A program made the position numbers and the translations under genes. This document shows, piece by piece, positions 21,873-34,327 of a stretch of DNA of 64,000 bases (positions within the stretch are counted from its first letter, which is position 1; the number at the start of each line of letters is the position of its first letter). The notes under the pieces were generated by a model. The model worked only from the letters and a program-made list of their open reading frames with translations. It was not told the origin of the DNA and searched no databases. Origin of the DNA: Datisca glomerata (lineage: Eukaryota; Streptophyta; Magnoliopsida; Cucurbitales; Datiscaceae); contig QANY01000011.1 in the NCBI GenBank assembly GCA_003255025.1, positions 335,667 through 399,666 of the forward strand, written 5' to 3'.

Positions 21873-23998
21873 TGGTCGTCGCGGCAGAAGCGTGGAGGTA
21901 CGTGGCCTAGACCTTTAACGTACAAGGTTATGAATCATATACCTCTTGTAGTTTATATCAAGTGTCCTTGCAAAAACTGATCGATCCTTCATTCCCATGA
22001 AATCATTCTAATGATCAGTAGACCGCGAGATCCACAGCAAGACCTTCCAAGTCAATCCTCAACGCACTTTGGGCAAGTAGAATATTACAAGACATTTTTT
22101 CTGTCTCTAGATGTTCTCAACACATGAGATCTGGATATTTACTGAGAGGGACTTTAGTGAGACGATTCTCTAAAAGAACGTGATGATTATTCTTTTAGAG
22201 ATTTGATTAACGTTTAATCACAGAAAAAAATCTCACTGACACCACTCGTTTTCTCAATTCAACTCTTGATTGACGAACTGATGATCTGATCAACTGATTA
22301 TATCCTCTTCTTTCAACCACCAAAGCCATTAGAATAATATCTGTATAGATTCTAGAAAATGACGTATCATATTTTTAGGGATAAACTGAAATAATATATA
22401 ATTGTAAAATCACCTATTACACTGGGATCCACTGAAATTGTGCACAACTGCAATACCACAGGGCACAGCAATGTGCCGTGAGCTAGCACAGTGCCTCACG
22501 ACACCACTATAATGTCATGTGGCACTACAGTGTTGCACACTCACTACTATAGTGCCACGTGACACCACAATAGTTCATGTCAATTTCTAATATCCTATCA
22601 ATGATTGACACGTGGCAATTACTATAAATTTAATATTTATTTTAATTAGATAATTATCTAGATATTAGTTAATTAAAAATTAATATATCTGATTATCCCT
22701 ATCAATTAATTTACCTATTATTTCACAAGTAACAGATTTAGTTGATTATCTAATAATAATTTAATTATCTAATTTCAAAAATTAGATATTCTGTCTCACT
22801 CATTGATAATTAAAAAAAATGATAATTATTTATATATGTAATTTCCAAAAATTATATTTAAATATATAAATAATTCAATTAATTAATTTTTAATTAGTTA
22901 ATCACACAATCATCTCATAATTATGTACTTGCCTCAGAATAAAAATTTATTTTGCAAGTCAGTTATTTTTCTATGTCTTGAAATATTCACACCCTAGACA
23001 ACGTAGTATAGAAGTGACTTAGGGACCATTGACCTATAATTCTAAGCTCCAATAAAGTAGATTATTAATTAAACTCTTTAATTAAATAATCTTATTTATT
23101 AATTCAATTATTACTCAACTATAAATATGGAACTATACTCTTAGAGATTATAGAATGTATTTACAGAGTATTCTCATGTAGTCCATTGACATAATCATTT
23201 CATGTAGTTCTGTTCTCCAATTATTGATTCGTAAATTAGGACTGGTCAAAATTATCATTTTACCATTCTAATTACCTCTTGATCCTTAAGTACCATTAAT
23301 CCACTAGTGAATGACTAATTTATAATCTTATAATAAATTTAAGCTAAATAACTATTTAGTTTCAGAAATAATATTTAAGGGAACCAATATACGATCCGTT
23401 CGGAAAGCTTAGATTCCAAATCTTATAAGATCATGTCCCTAGCCATCCACGTCACTGAATCTCCAAAATAAAAGTTACTAGCCTGATTAACAAACATGCC
23501 TTAACGAATGAATCAAAAGATCTAGTAGACATGCATAGCAGTTCATGACTACTCAGGATTCAGACTGATCTACATATGATCATCGAATTGATGTGTTAAA
23601 TCTTTAAGATAAATGGCACATTAATAAATATATTAATTCACATCGATCCTGTCATATATAATCTTATTATATAATGTACCTTCACGAAGATGTATTTTCA
23701 TATCAATGATCTGGATCTAGATCACACACATTCATAATACTTAGTGAACCATACTAGCAACCATTCATTAAAGATTTCATACTTTAATATGTTGCTGACA
23801 ATTTTATTCATTATCTATGATCTTAATCCTCTCATACTAATACAAGATTATAGTCTCATTAATGAATATAAAGTTGTCAAATATTTATATAAATTATTCA
23901 ACAATAATTCAAAATAACAATTATAAGAAAAATGTAATCCTTTTTAAATTTCATATCAAAATGTCAATACACATGCTTTGAGAGCATAACCCCCAACA
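21873..23998 (-). mobile_element. 3' LTR (2126 bp) of minus-strand copia element
   Basis: On the plus strand it begins TGGTCGTCGCGGC and ends CCCCCAACA, so it has the TG...CA ends of an LTR. In element sense it starts TGTTGGGGGTTATG. Just outside its start, on the minus strand, is AAGTGGGAGAT (24010-23999), a good copia polypurine tract. The last ~40 bp in element sense (plus 21873-21912) recur at 27658-27705 beside a primer-binding site, which confirms the outer limit. An irregular GTGCCACGTG/CACTACAGTG-rich patch lies at 22440-22590. Much of the rest is AT-rich. Confidence 0.8.
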
Positions 23999-24000
23999 AT

Positions 24001-25770
24001 CTCCCACTTGTCTTAAAGAAAATATGGCATCTCTCTTAATCTCATGTTACATACATGACCCTCATATGACTTCACAGGAAGTGTCTTTGTAAAAGGATCA
24101 ACCAGGTTCTGTTCCGATGATATCTTCATAGCAGGTATATCCACTCGATGCGCGATCTCTCTTACAAGATGACATTTCCTCTTTATGTGCTTCCCCTCTT
24201 GTGACTCCTCGGTTCCTTAGAATTTACTACCTCCCCACTGTTATCACAGTACAAGATCAGTGGCTTGTCCATATTTGAAACTACTTCTAGATCAGAATAA
24301 AACTTTCTGAGCCATACCGCCTCTTTCGCAGCATCATAAATCGTTATATATTCGACTTCCATAGTGGAATCTAAAATGCTGGATTGTTTAATACTTCTCC
24401 AGACTATAGCTCCTCCACCTAGGGTGAATACTGATCCTGTAGGAGTTTCAACTTTTAGCTCTCTCAAAACACCATGCTTTGTTAACCTGTTTAATCTATC
24501 TAGATCAATATATCCCAACTTAAGATGCCATAAATATGTGTTATTATCATGAGAAACTCTTTATCATTTGTTATTTTTAGGTTTTACAACTTTAAATAAT
24601 TCAGAAGTATTTAACGCGTGTTCAGTCGGTTTAAGCATGTACAATCCGTTTATAATTTTAGCATGACAGATTTTGAATCTATTCTTAGAAATAATGAACT
24701 CTTTGTTAATAAAAGAAATTTTGAATAACTGTTGCAAAAATGAAAGAGATATCAAATTTTCTCGAAAAATCAGGAATATAATAAACATTGTTCAAAACTA
24801 AATAATTATATCCAAAAACTAAATGGACCGTCCCTAATGCTTTAGCTAGCACGATCGCACCACTGTCAACTCTCAAAATGACCTCGCCATCACCCAACTC
24901 CCTTGATGAATCAAGCATCTGCAAATAAGAACATACATGATTAGTGGCTCCTAGATCAAGTATCCAGGATGACAAATCATATTTCACTAAACAAGCTTCA
25001 AGTACAAGTAAATCATATTTACCTTTCTTTTTCAGCTCAGAGAGATACTTGTTACAGTTTCTCTTCCAATGACCTTCAACCCCCCAGTGGAAACACTTTC
25101 CTTTAGACTTGCTGTCTTTCTTATTCTTCTTGGCTTTTGACGATGTCTTGGCTTTTTTTACTCTTTTGTTGTTACTCTTGTCCTTACCATTTTTCTTCTT
25201 CCTTTTCTTGTTCTTAACAATATTAGAAGAAGAATTTTGCTCGATCATATTTGCCTCGCCCTCTTTGGTCATTCTCAGGTTGAGTGACTCAAAAGTCTGC
25301 AGTTCATTCAACAATTGGGTATTTTGAATTGCAACTTGTTCATAACATAGTTGGTCATGAACGCAGAAAAAGCTAGTGTGAGTGACTCTAGTATGATGCT
25401 AACTTGAGTTCGCTCATCAATGGTCGTCACATGTACTTCTACCTTGTGCATTATGTTGATCATGTTCAATGCATTATGTTGATCATGTTCAAAACATGTT
25501 CTCGAACAGAAGTACCCTTCCTCATATAGCTCCTAGTGGCCTCATGACGACTTCTATCGGACTGCGGCCTAAACATTGCCTATACTTATTCCATAATCTC
25601 ATAGGGATTCTCATGCTTTCATGCTTGATTCTTAGAACATTATTCACGCTCACAAGCATGTAGCACTTCGCCTTGTTATTTGATATGATCCAAGCATCAT
25701 ATTTGTCCCTAACATTCTTAGGGGCACTAGCAGCTGGCTTCTCAGAACATTCCTAGCAAGAACGAACTTA
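24001..25770 (-). pseudogene. Copia gag-pol with integrase and RT deleted
   Basis: In element sense (right to left) it holds gag (about 25770-25330, with stops) and an open frame 25314-24706. That frame has a Lys-rich segment, a damaged zinc knuckle (CFHWGVEGHWKRNC, second Cys replaced by Trp), and protease with WILDLGATNH (the DSG catalytic triplet changed to DLG). The pre-integrase region follows at 24788-24470, ending GYIDLDRLNRLTKHG. Then, in the same frame and without a break, comes RNase H (GSVFTLGGGAIVWRSIKQ, DSTMEVEY, YCDNSGEVVNSKEPRSHKR). The rest of integrase and the whole reverse transcriptase are missing, so 24518-24183 is an in-frame fusion. This copy could only have moved with proteins from other elements. 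Confidence 0.85.
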
Positions 25771-27640
25771 TGGTTTTCACAAATCAACATTAAGTTCATG
25801 TTTGATTTTCAACGTACGAAATTATTACCATTCAATTTTTCAAGTGCGACTAAAGCAGTAACAGGGTGCCCATGTACACACAATATTGATAACTGAAATT
25901 AAAACATACATGATTCAATATAATTGATAAATATCTAGAATTCGAAAGGTAAACGTGATGCATGAATGCAATCATAATAAACACATAAATTTAGCATTTA
26001 CTAATCATGATAAAACAACTTAATGATTAATGTGCCGCCTTAGGGTTGGTCAAATTAACCTCAGACTGTCTATGACTTCATTTAGAATATGCCGCCTTAA
26101 GGTTAGTCAAAACTAAACTACATCAACTCCTTCTATCTTCTTAAGAAGTCTAACCTTGGTATTGGTGCAGCTCGAAATCTTCCTTAGAGGGATGAAAACA
26201 AAGTCATCTCGAGGCCCTCGCTACACCTCACGGTGTTGTACTAATGATGGAGACCATATGTTACGTTGACGTGTCAACCTTCTCCCACTCACTATTTTAG
26301 GATAATGTGTTTCTATTTTAACTAATCAATTAATTCTAAATCAATTACTAGTTAAAATAATAACCCTATGAATATTTAATTATCAGTTAATCCAATCTCA
26401 TTGGTCTAAGTTCATTTAACTTTCTGAAGCGTCTAAGTCCTAATTAGGTGAACTTAGATTAACTAATTACTTATATTCATCAAACTTTAATAAAACTCTT
26501 TTGCTAAAGTCGGTTAACTTAAAGGTTACTATAGCCTTTAGTATGGAGAGATTAACAAATTTTAACTAGTTAAAACCTAGCAGTTTACATGCAATTGATT
26601 TCATAAAGCAATTCATATAAATATATTAGGACAATCCTAATAAATCATGTTTCTACAGATGAGATGCATGATTAAATATAACTGTGTGAGATTTTTATGT
26701 ATGGTATGTGATCGAGTGATTATTGATATTTTGAAATTACCACCCTTGAAATAAAGGAATAAAATTACAAAGCAGACTTCAAAAATACATATTTCCCAAA
26801 TATTACATTCTCCTCTTAATATCCATCTTTATAATCTTCAAGCTTTGAACAAATCTATTTTTAAATAGAAAAACTATTTTTCTTATTTAAGACTATTTTT
26901 ATAATTATCCATTTTAATAAAGTTGATTTTGACTTATTCAAATAAACACTTTATTCGATTTGGTCAAACTTGGATCAAACCTAATCAAATTATTAATTTT
27001 TAATTTTCATAAAATCAAAAATTAATAATTAATTTCAAAATTACATTAAATGCAAAATTTAAAAGGATAATTAAAGAGTTTGACTTTTTGATGAAAGACT
27101 TAGGTGATAGAGTTAGTTGCATAGTTTGTTTGGAAACTTTCCTAAAACGTGATAACAGTTGTCACTGACGATAGGACTCTCCGATCGTCGTCCATCACCA
27201 CCGCTGCCCGTCTCACTGCCACCAGCCGCCAGCCGCGTCGGACAACCACTGTTCAACATCGATACAGTATCACCGACACTGTTCACCTCTGCTGGAACAG
27301 TAAATTTCTGACGAGAATAGAGTTTTCGTGGATGAACAGTATTTTCACATGAACAGTAAATTCTTGTCATTCGTCTAGTGCGCTCTTCATCTTCTCACGT
27401 TTAGAGTAATTATAATAATATTCAAAATAAAATTACAAAAATTCTTACGACTCAAATCGGCTTACACAAGATCTAGAAAAAATTAAAATAAAGCATAACC
27501 CAATAATCATCATACAATGAACAATCCATTATTTTCCATACATTCAAAAAACATAACCATCTATCATCATACATATGTCATATTATATGAATAATACAAG
27601 AAAACTCACAAAATATTTAACATATAAATATATAAAGACC
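25771..27640 (-). mobile_element. Leader (5' untranslated) region of the minus-strand copia element
   Basis: A long non-coding leader typical of this copia type. In element sense it begins after the primer site at 27652-27641 and runs to gag at about 25770. It contains a GC-rich CCGCC/GTCGTC patch at 27170-27300, like the CCGCCG patches in the leaders at 38585-38750 and 43060-43260. No gene is seen. Confidence 0.6.
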
Positions 27641-27652
27641 GCTCTCATCCCA
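27641..27652 (-). other. Degenerate tRNA-Met primer-binding site
   Basis: In element sense it reads TGGGATGAGAGC, matching 10 of 12 bases of the initiator tRNA-Met primer site TGGTATCAGAGC. It lies 5 bp inside the LTR-like end at 27658. This position supports the 5' LTR stub. Confidence 0.6.
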
Positions 27653-27657
27653 CTTAT

Positions 27658-27720
27658 TGGTCGTCACGGCGCATGCGGGATAGAAGCGTGGAGGCGCGTG
27701 ACCTTTTAAAAATTAAAAGG
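27658..27720 (-). mobile_element. Stub of the 5' LTR of the minus-strand copia element
   Basis: It begins TGGTCGTC and shares AGAAGCGTGGAGG and CGTG.CC with the end of the 3' LTR at 21873. After about 50-60 bp the match stops and sequence of the older LTR family resumes. The rest of the 5' LTR is therefore deleted. Confidence 0.65.
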
Positions 27721-27737
27721 AGAGACTGAATATGTTA

Positions 27738-28232
27738 ATTAACATAGCTATGTTAGTTACAAGTACTTTATTTGATTTAATAATCAAGTGAATATGTTAA
27801 ATTGCATGAGTTACTTGTTTACATTTATATCATGTGAAGTTTATTAGTATGTAAGTTTACTTACTGAGCATTTTTAATACTCACTCCCCCACAAATGATT
27901 GTGCTGCAAGGGACTGTCATAGCCAACGAAAATAGGAAGTTTTTAGTTAATTATGCTTATAAGTGACATTAGAGACATATTTTTAGTTAACTTATAACTG
28001 ATTGAGAAATATATGAATTTTCATGTTTTACTCTATGATAATATGTTTGACTTTCACGATTTATGAATTTTTCATGATTGACTTTATTACAGATTAATAT
28101 ATAATTTATTACAGTTTATTAAATAGATATTTTCTTAAAATAATTTTAGGCTTCTGCTATTAAATGTTAAAGTTAGGATAAAATAATTTTAGGCTTTCAC
28201 TATTTAACCTTAAAATAATTTTTGTCGTTACA
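27738..28232 (+). mobile_element. LTR copy 0 of a tandem LTR array, 3' part
   Basis: It matches the last ~500 bp of LTR copies 1-3: CTATGTTAGTTACAAGTACTTT, then TACTCACTCCCCCACA, the CATAGCC.A.GAAAATAGGAAG block, and an end at GTCGTTACA. Its 5' part is interrupted by the nested copia element (21873-27720). Confidence 0.8.
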
Positions 28233-28551
28233 TAATTGACCTTGAGAGTGTCTTTTAGTACATATTAGAAGAATTTATGATGAAAACCTAAAATGGAGTC
28301 TGGATATGTGGATTTTAATGTGGATGAGTATCCTAGAAGATAGGAGTAAATTCCCAAAGCTCGTAAGGACTGTGGGAGTGACTTAATAGTGGGATCAATT
28401 ACCATACACACAGATATTTGACTTCACTACATTTGAGATATGATTACATAGAAAGAAGTGAAACTAAAATTCATATTTACTACTCTTATTGCTATTGACC
28501 CTCTAACAAAGCACGTTGCTATCATTTTTGGCTCATATTAGAAGTCTTGGG
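28233..28551 (+). pseudogene. Internal segment with copia RNase H tail, copy 1
   Basis: About 320 bp between LTR copies 0 and 1. Near 28440-28550 it reads, with gaps, DPLTKHVA followed by LAHIRSLGV. This is the last conserved block of a copia RNase H/pol C-terminus (family: DPLTK.L.RD.F..H...LG). Nothing else of gag-pol is left. Confidence 0.65.
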
Positions 28552-30588
28552 TGTAATACCCTAAAGATTTAAACGGGTTTTTTTTAATTTGAATCCACCA
28601 CTCACACAATATATACACAACACCCGCACCTCTCTCATTCTCCATCTCTCTCTCTCTCTGGCAGTTTACCCTCCCCTATAACCATTGTTCAATCTCTCAC
28701 TTGCCGCCTTCTCTTCCCTTGCCTTTTAAAGCCCCTCTGCTCTGCATCTTCATCTGTGTTTCTTCATCAACAACTCTCCTCCATTGATCACGGTAAATGA
28801 TTTCTTGTTTCTTTTCTTTTCTTTTCTTTTTTCTTTCTCTATTCAACTTATATTTTGATTAATTCATTGAAGCACAAATCTGAATTTTCGTTCTCTAATT
28901 TCCAGTAATTTACATTCTTTTTCATCACTGCTTAAGTCGTTCTTACATCGTCTCTGCCCATCAATCCTGGTAAGGCTTTTGTTTTTTCTCTTTCTCGTTC
29001 TCGATCTATTTCTTTTCCTTAAGTTTCCAGTCTCTCTATTTTCTTCTCTTTTCTCTCAATTTTGTTGCACTCTCTGATCTCATCCTTATCTTTTCCTCCC
29101 ATTGCAGCTTCCTAGTCGTCTTCTTCGGATCGTTAATTCATTGCCATTACCTTCGGTAAGCTTGTTTTCATCTCTTTCTTTCTTTCTTTCTTTCTTCCTT
29201 TTTTCACCCAGTGCTTGGACTATAACTAGGTCTTGTGGCTCGGTTGGTCCTGACCCGACCCAACCCATATATCACCAAAGCCTGAACTAGTTCAATTGAA
29301 TAAGACCGATTCAGGTCAACCAAATCAGACTTAACCGATCTAGCACAACAGGATCAAACCGATTTAGACCCCCGAACCAAGTTGAACCAGTTTGAACTGT
29401 GTGACCAGTTTACACCCGGTTTATTTTCCACCTCTTTCTGACCCCACTCTCCCTCCTAGTTAATTAAATAATTATAGTTATTATATGAATATTTTATGAT
29501 TTGGGTCCTTGATTTCAAGTCATTACTTGTTGAATTATATTTGTAGCAATTTAGGTAAGTGAACTTACGTAGTAATTTGATTCATATGTTGTGAATGTAG
29601 CATATTTAATTTAATATTGCTTTATGTCGTTAAATTTGATCGTCAAGTGTTTTATTTATTTTTCCCTATCATGATAAAGTTAGTTACCGTGTTATGTATG
29701 GTTAGACTTTGAGCTTTACACGCATTAGCTATAACGTTTATGTTCACGACTATGTTGCATGTTAACCAGGAGTACAAGTTGCGATCAGTCATGAAATTAA
29801 CATAAGTAAAATGATAGATAAATAAAGAATAGACTTAAACATATCCCTTAGTTATCAAGCGACCAGACTGATCACGTCATGTTATCACCTTTATAGATGG
29901 GTGTCACCATGTTTATGTCATGGTCCTTAAGGTTCAGATAATCTTAAGTGACATCAGCTATAGGATACACATTATGTTCATGTTACAAGTTCAAGTTCAA
30001 GTGTGAATCAGTTTTGGCTTGATTGTTAATTGAGGAATATCTCTAGTCGAATCATGATAAGATAAGTTAAAAGTACAGGTTTAAGTTGCATGATAATCAT
30101 GAATTCAGCTATGTTAGTTACAAGTACTTTATGTGATTTAATTATCAAGTGAATATGTTAAATTGCATGAGTTACCTGTTACATTTATGTCATGTGAATC
30201 TTATAGTATGTAAATTTACTTATTGAGTATTTATAATACTCACTCCTTACAAATGATTATGTTGTAAGGGACTGCCATAGCCAATGAAAATAGAAAGTTT
30301 TCAGTTAATTATGGTTATATGACATTAGAGACAGATTTTTAGTTATCTTATAGCTGATTGGGAAATTTATCAATTTACATGTTTTAGTCTACGATAATAT
30401 AGTTGACTTTCATGCTTTATGAATTTTTCACGATTGACTTTATTACACAGTAATATATCATTTATTATAGTTTATTAAATAGATATTTTCTTAAAATAAT
30501 TTTAGGCTTCTGCTATTTAATGTTAAAGTTAGAGTAAAATAATTTTAAGTTTCCGTTGTTTAATCTTAAAATAATTTTGGTCGTGACA
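28552..30588 (+). mobile_element. LTR copy 1 (2037 bp) of the tandem LTR array
   Basis: It starts TGTAATACCC and ends GGTCGTGACA. About 55 bp in, an ACACAATATATACAC TATA-like box is followed by a CT-rich leader (28630-28790), a plausible LTR promoter. Then come GGTAAATGATTTCTTG and other donor-like or acceptor-like words, a GAACC/AACCGG-rich patch at 29280-29420, and the shared TATCCCTTAGTTATCAAGCG block. No protein is encoded. Confidence 0.75.
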
Positions 30589-30880
30589 TAATTGACCTTG
30601 ATAGCGTACTTTACTACATATTAGAATAATTTGTTGATTTCAATGAGTATGAATTTCCTAGAAGATGGGAGTAAATTCTCGTAGCTCGTAAGGACAGTGG
30701 GAGTGACTTAATAGCGGGATCAATTACCAAACACACAGATATTTGACTTCACTACATTTGAGATATGATTACATAGAAAGAAGTGACACTAGTATTCATG
30801 TTTACTACTCCTATTGCTATTGACCCTCTAACAAAGCACGTTGCTAGATATGCATTTTTGGCTCATATTATAAGTCTTGG
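30589..30880 (+). pseudogene. Internal segment with copia RNase H tail, copy 2
   Basis: A second copy of the short internal segment. Around 30817-30885 it reads IDPLTKHVARYAFLAHI and SLGV in one frame, the clearest version of the pol C-terminus. The open frame 30783-31181 joins this tail to the start of the next LTR and is not a gene. Confidence 0.7.
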
Positions 30881-32826
30881 TGTAATACCCCGAACATTTA
30901 AAGGGGTTATGTTGAAATTTGAACCCACCACTCACACAATATATACACTACACCAACACCTCTCTCATTCTCCATTTCTCTCTCTCTGGCAGTTTCCCCT
31001 ATTCTATAACTGTTGTTCAATCTCTCGCTTGCAGCCTTCCCTTCCCTGTCGAAGCCCCTCTACTCTGCATCTTCATCTTCATTTCTTCATCAACAGCTCT
31101 CCTCCATTGATCATGGTAAATGATTTCTTGTTTCTTCTCTTTTCTTTTCTCTTTTCTTTCTCTAATCAACTTATATTTTGATTAATTCGTTGAAGCACAA
31201 ATCTGAATTTTCGTTCTCTAATTTCCAGCAATTTACATTCTTTTTTGTCATTGCTTTTGTCGTTCTTACATCGTCTCTGCGCAACAATTCTGGTAAGGCT
31301 TTTGTTTTTTTTTTCTCTCTTTCATTCTCAGTCTATTTCTTTTCCTTAGTTTTCAGTCTCTCCATTTCCTTCTCTTTTCTCTCTATTTTGTTGCATTCTC
31401 TGATCTTATCCCTAACTTTCTTGTTTTCTTTTCCTTCCATGGCATCCTCCTAATCATCTTCTCCGGATCGTTGCTTCATCGTCGCTGCCTTCCGTAAGCT
31501 TATTTTCCTTTCTTTCTTCCTTTCTTTCTTTCTTTGTTCACTCTCTGTTCAGACTGTAACTAGGTCTTGTGACTCGATTGATCTTGAACTGACTTGACCC
31601 AGATATCATCAAAACCTGAATCCTTAAAATTGAACCAGATCGAATCAGGTCAACTAGACCAGACCAAACCGGTCTAACATAGAAGAACCAAACTGGTTTA
31701 GACCTCCCGAACCTAGTTGAACCAGTTTGAACCGTTTGATTAGTTTACACCCAGTTTATTTTCAACCTCTTTCTGACCTAACTCTCCCTCCTAGTTAATT
31801 GGATAATTATAGTTATTATATGAATATTTTATGATTTGGGATCCTTGGATTTCAAGTCATTAGTTGTTGAATTAAATTCGTACCAATCCAGGTAAACGAG
31901 CTTGCATAGTAATTTGATTCATATGTTATGAATGTAGCGTATTTAATTTAATATTGCTTTTTGTTGTTAATTTTATGATCAAGTGTTTTATTTATTTTTC
32001 CCTATTATGATAAAGTTAGTTACCATGTTACGTATGATTAGATTTTGAGCTTTACACGCATTAGCTATAACATTTATGGTCAAGAATAAGTTGCATGTTA
32101 GCCAGGAGTACAAGTTACGATAAGTCATGAAATTAATCCAAGTAAAATGATAGATAAATAAAGAATAGACTTATCACGTCATGTTATTAGCTTTTCGGAT
32201 GGGTGTCATCATGTTCATGTCAGCGTCCTTAAGTTTTTTATAATCTTACGTGACATCAACATCAAAATAGTCATTCCATTCATGTTACAAGTTCAAGTTA
32301 AAGTGTGAATCAATTTTGGTTAGATTGTTAATTGGGGAATATGTCTAATCGAATCATGATAAGATAAGTTACAAATATAATTTTAAGTTACATGATAATC
32401 ATGAATTCAACTATGTTAGTTACAAGTACTTTATGTCATGTGAAGCTTTAGTATGTAAGTTTACTTACTAAGTATTTTTAATACTCACTCCCCCACAGAT
32501 GATTGTGTTACAGGTGATGGCGAGTAGTAGGAGTGAGGGACTACCATAGCCAACCTAAATAGGAAGTTTTCAATTAATTATGATTATATGACATTAGTGA
32601 CAGAATTTTAGTTAACTTACAATTGATTCTGAATTTTAGTTGATTCAGACATTTATGAATTTTCATATTTTAGTCTACGATAATATGTTTGTCGTTGACG
32701 CTTTATGGATTTTTCATGATTTACTTTATTACAGATTAATATATAATTTATTATAGTTTATTAAATATATATTTTCTTAAAATAATTTAAGGCTTCCGCT
32801 ATTTAATCTTAAAATAATTTTGTTCA
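30881..32826 (+). mobile_element. LTR copy 2 of the tandem LTR array
   Basis: Parallel to copy 1 from TGTAATACCCCG on: the same TATA-like box at about 30938, CT-rich leader, GGTAAATGATTTCTTG at 31114, GAACC-rich patch at 31600-31740, and a common 3' half. Compared with copy 1 it lacks a piece around 32170 (the AGTTATCAAGCGACC block) and its exact 3' end is eroded. Confidence 0.75.
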
Positions 32827-33050
32827 TTATTGATCGGATATGTGGATTTCAATGAGCATGAGTTTCCTAGAAGATGGGAGTAAATTTCCAAAGCTCGTAA
32901 GGACAGTTGGAGTGACTTAGTACATAGTGGGATATGATTACATAGGAAGAAGTCATACTAGAATTCATATATTACTACCCTTGTAGCTATTGACCCTCTA
33001 ACAAATCCCGTTGCTAGAGATGCATTTTTGGCTCATACTAGAAGTCTTGG
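32827..33050 (+). pseudogene. Internal segment with copia RNase H tail, copy 3 (shortened)
   Basis: A shorter, about 220-bp version. It retains CTAGAAGATGGGAGTAAAT at the left and a frame with AIDPLTNPVARDAFLAHTRSL at the right. It lies directly before LTR copy 3. Confidence 0.65.
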
Positions 33051-33120
33051 CGTAATACCCAAAGATTTAAAGTGGTTATTTTGTAATTTAAACCCACCAC
33101 TCACATAATATATACACTAC

Positions 33121-34327
33121 TAAATTCATATTTAAAAATCTATAAACTTCAGCGTTTGCTATAAACAATGAGAGAATCATTAATTAAATAATAAAATAAT
33201 TATTAAATATAAAATAAAATTAGATTTAAAAATTTATAAAATGAGGAGTAATATTATATTTTCAAATCTCAATCAATCAATGATTGATTATATGATAAAA
33301 AAACTTATCTAGTTCTCTAAAGTTTATTATTTTTTAAAATGAATTTTAAAATTTATCTATTTAGTATAATTACTTAAAATCTTATAGCAATAATATATTT
33401 AGTGATCTCTATCCACAACCATATTACACTTACGAGAAATAAAACTAACATTACAATCTGAATATTAGGAGATCGTGTGGCGAATAGCCATTAAAATGTC
33501 CCCTTCGAGAGCCAAAGACAAAGTACTAGAGTGCAAAGCATTGGAAAGGATCAAGTTGTCTGACTGTGCAACAGGCACCACAAAAGAGTTCTTATTAGCT
33601 AAGCACAAACATTTAAGAAGAGCCAAACATTCTGCCGGAAAAAGGAGTTAAAGAAGCATCCTGGGAGAAAGTGCATGCAATAACGTCCTTCTAGACAAAT
33701 CTTGAATACTCACAGTAAAACCTGACCCCAAGACTGAACAAGAAGCATCCAAATTGAGTTTTTACAATTCTTCAATCGGACATTGTGTCTCATCTCACGA
33801 GAAGGGCGGGGGGCATGAACTCGGGAAGAGAGATGGTAAAAAAGAAACTAATATTGCAAATAAATATATTTGCTTTACGGACTAACTCCTCTAAGTTGAC
33901 CGATCCTTATGGATTAAGGAATTCTTTAAGGTCATGTTTGATTTACGTTATCTTTATTTTTAATCATATTGTAATCTTCTTTTAATTAAATTTTAATGTT
34001 TATTTAGAATAATCCTTAAATTACGATATATTTTTAGTTTGCACGCAATCATGGTTTTTAATCTTTTGAGATAATTGGATTACAGCAGAAAATGGAAACA
34101 ATCTTATTTTAGAATGTAATTGCAATCAAATATCAAACAAAATTACTTTCATACCCTGATATGAAATAAGTAAAAGTCACTTCTTTCTTTTAATCTCTCT
34201 CATTTTATTAGTTTAGTTAAGATTAGTTTTATTGAAGTTCAGTCTAGCATTATTAATTTATTTAAATATTCATAAAAAATAATTAAAATTAATGTTAAAA
34301 TTGCATGTCAAAATATTTTTTCATTAT
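33121..34327. mobile_element. Insertion inside LTR copy 3
   Basis: About 1.2 kb of sequence absent from LTR copies 1 and 2 sits at the TATA-like region of copy 3. It is AT-rich and holds a LINE-type RNase H fragment on the minus strand. I could not define clear terminal repeats or a target-site duplication, and a few bases of the target seem lost. Confidence 0.6.
33480..33770 (-). pseudogene. LINE-type RNase H (RVT_3) N-terminal fragment
   Basis: On the minus strand it reads KLNLDASCSVLGSGF..SIQD, then LSPRMLL, EC.AL..CLCLANKNSF and DNLILSNALHS. The first block carries the catalytic Asp of the plant LINE/RVT_3 RNase H (family: K.N.DAS...G.G...RD), and the AEC.AL block contains the usual Glu position. 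A stop occurs in the middle. It is part of the insertion in LTR copy 3. Confidence 0.6.

Noticed and set aside
27113..27370. Open frames on both strands in a GC-rich patch
   Set aside because: They lie in the non-coding leader of the minus-strand copia element, in a CCGCC-rich patch also seen in the related leaders.
29086..29268. 60-codon minus-strand frame with Arg/Lys/Glu runs
   Set aside because: It is a by-product of a TTTC repeat in LTR copy 1 (29180-29200).
30783..31181. 132-codon plus-strand frame
   Set aside because: It joins the RNase H tail of the internal segment to the non-coding start of an LTR, and the second half is CT-rich low complexity.
31178..31453. Phe/Ser-rich 91-codon frame, with a similar one at 34699-34902
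   Set aside because: Both fall in the CT-rich leader of the tandem LTRs and are not conserved in frame between the copies.
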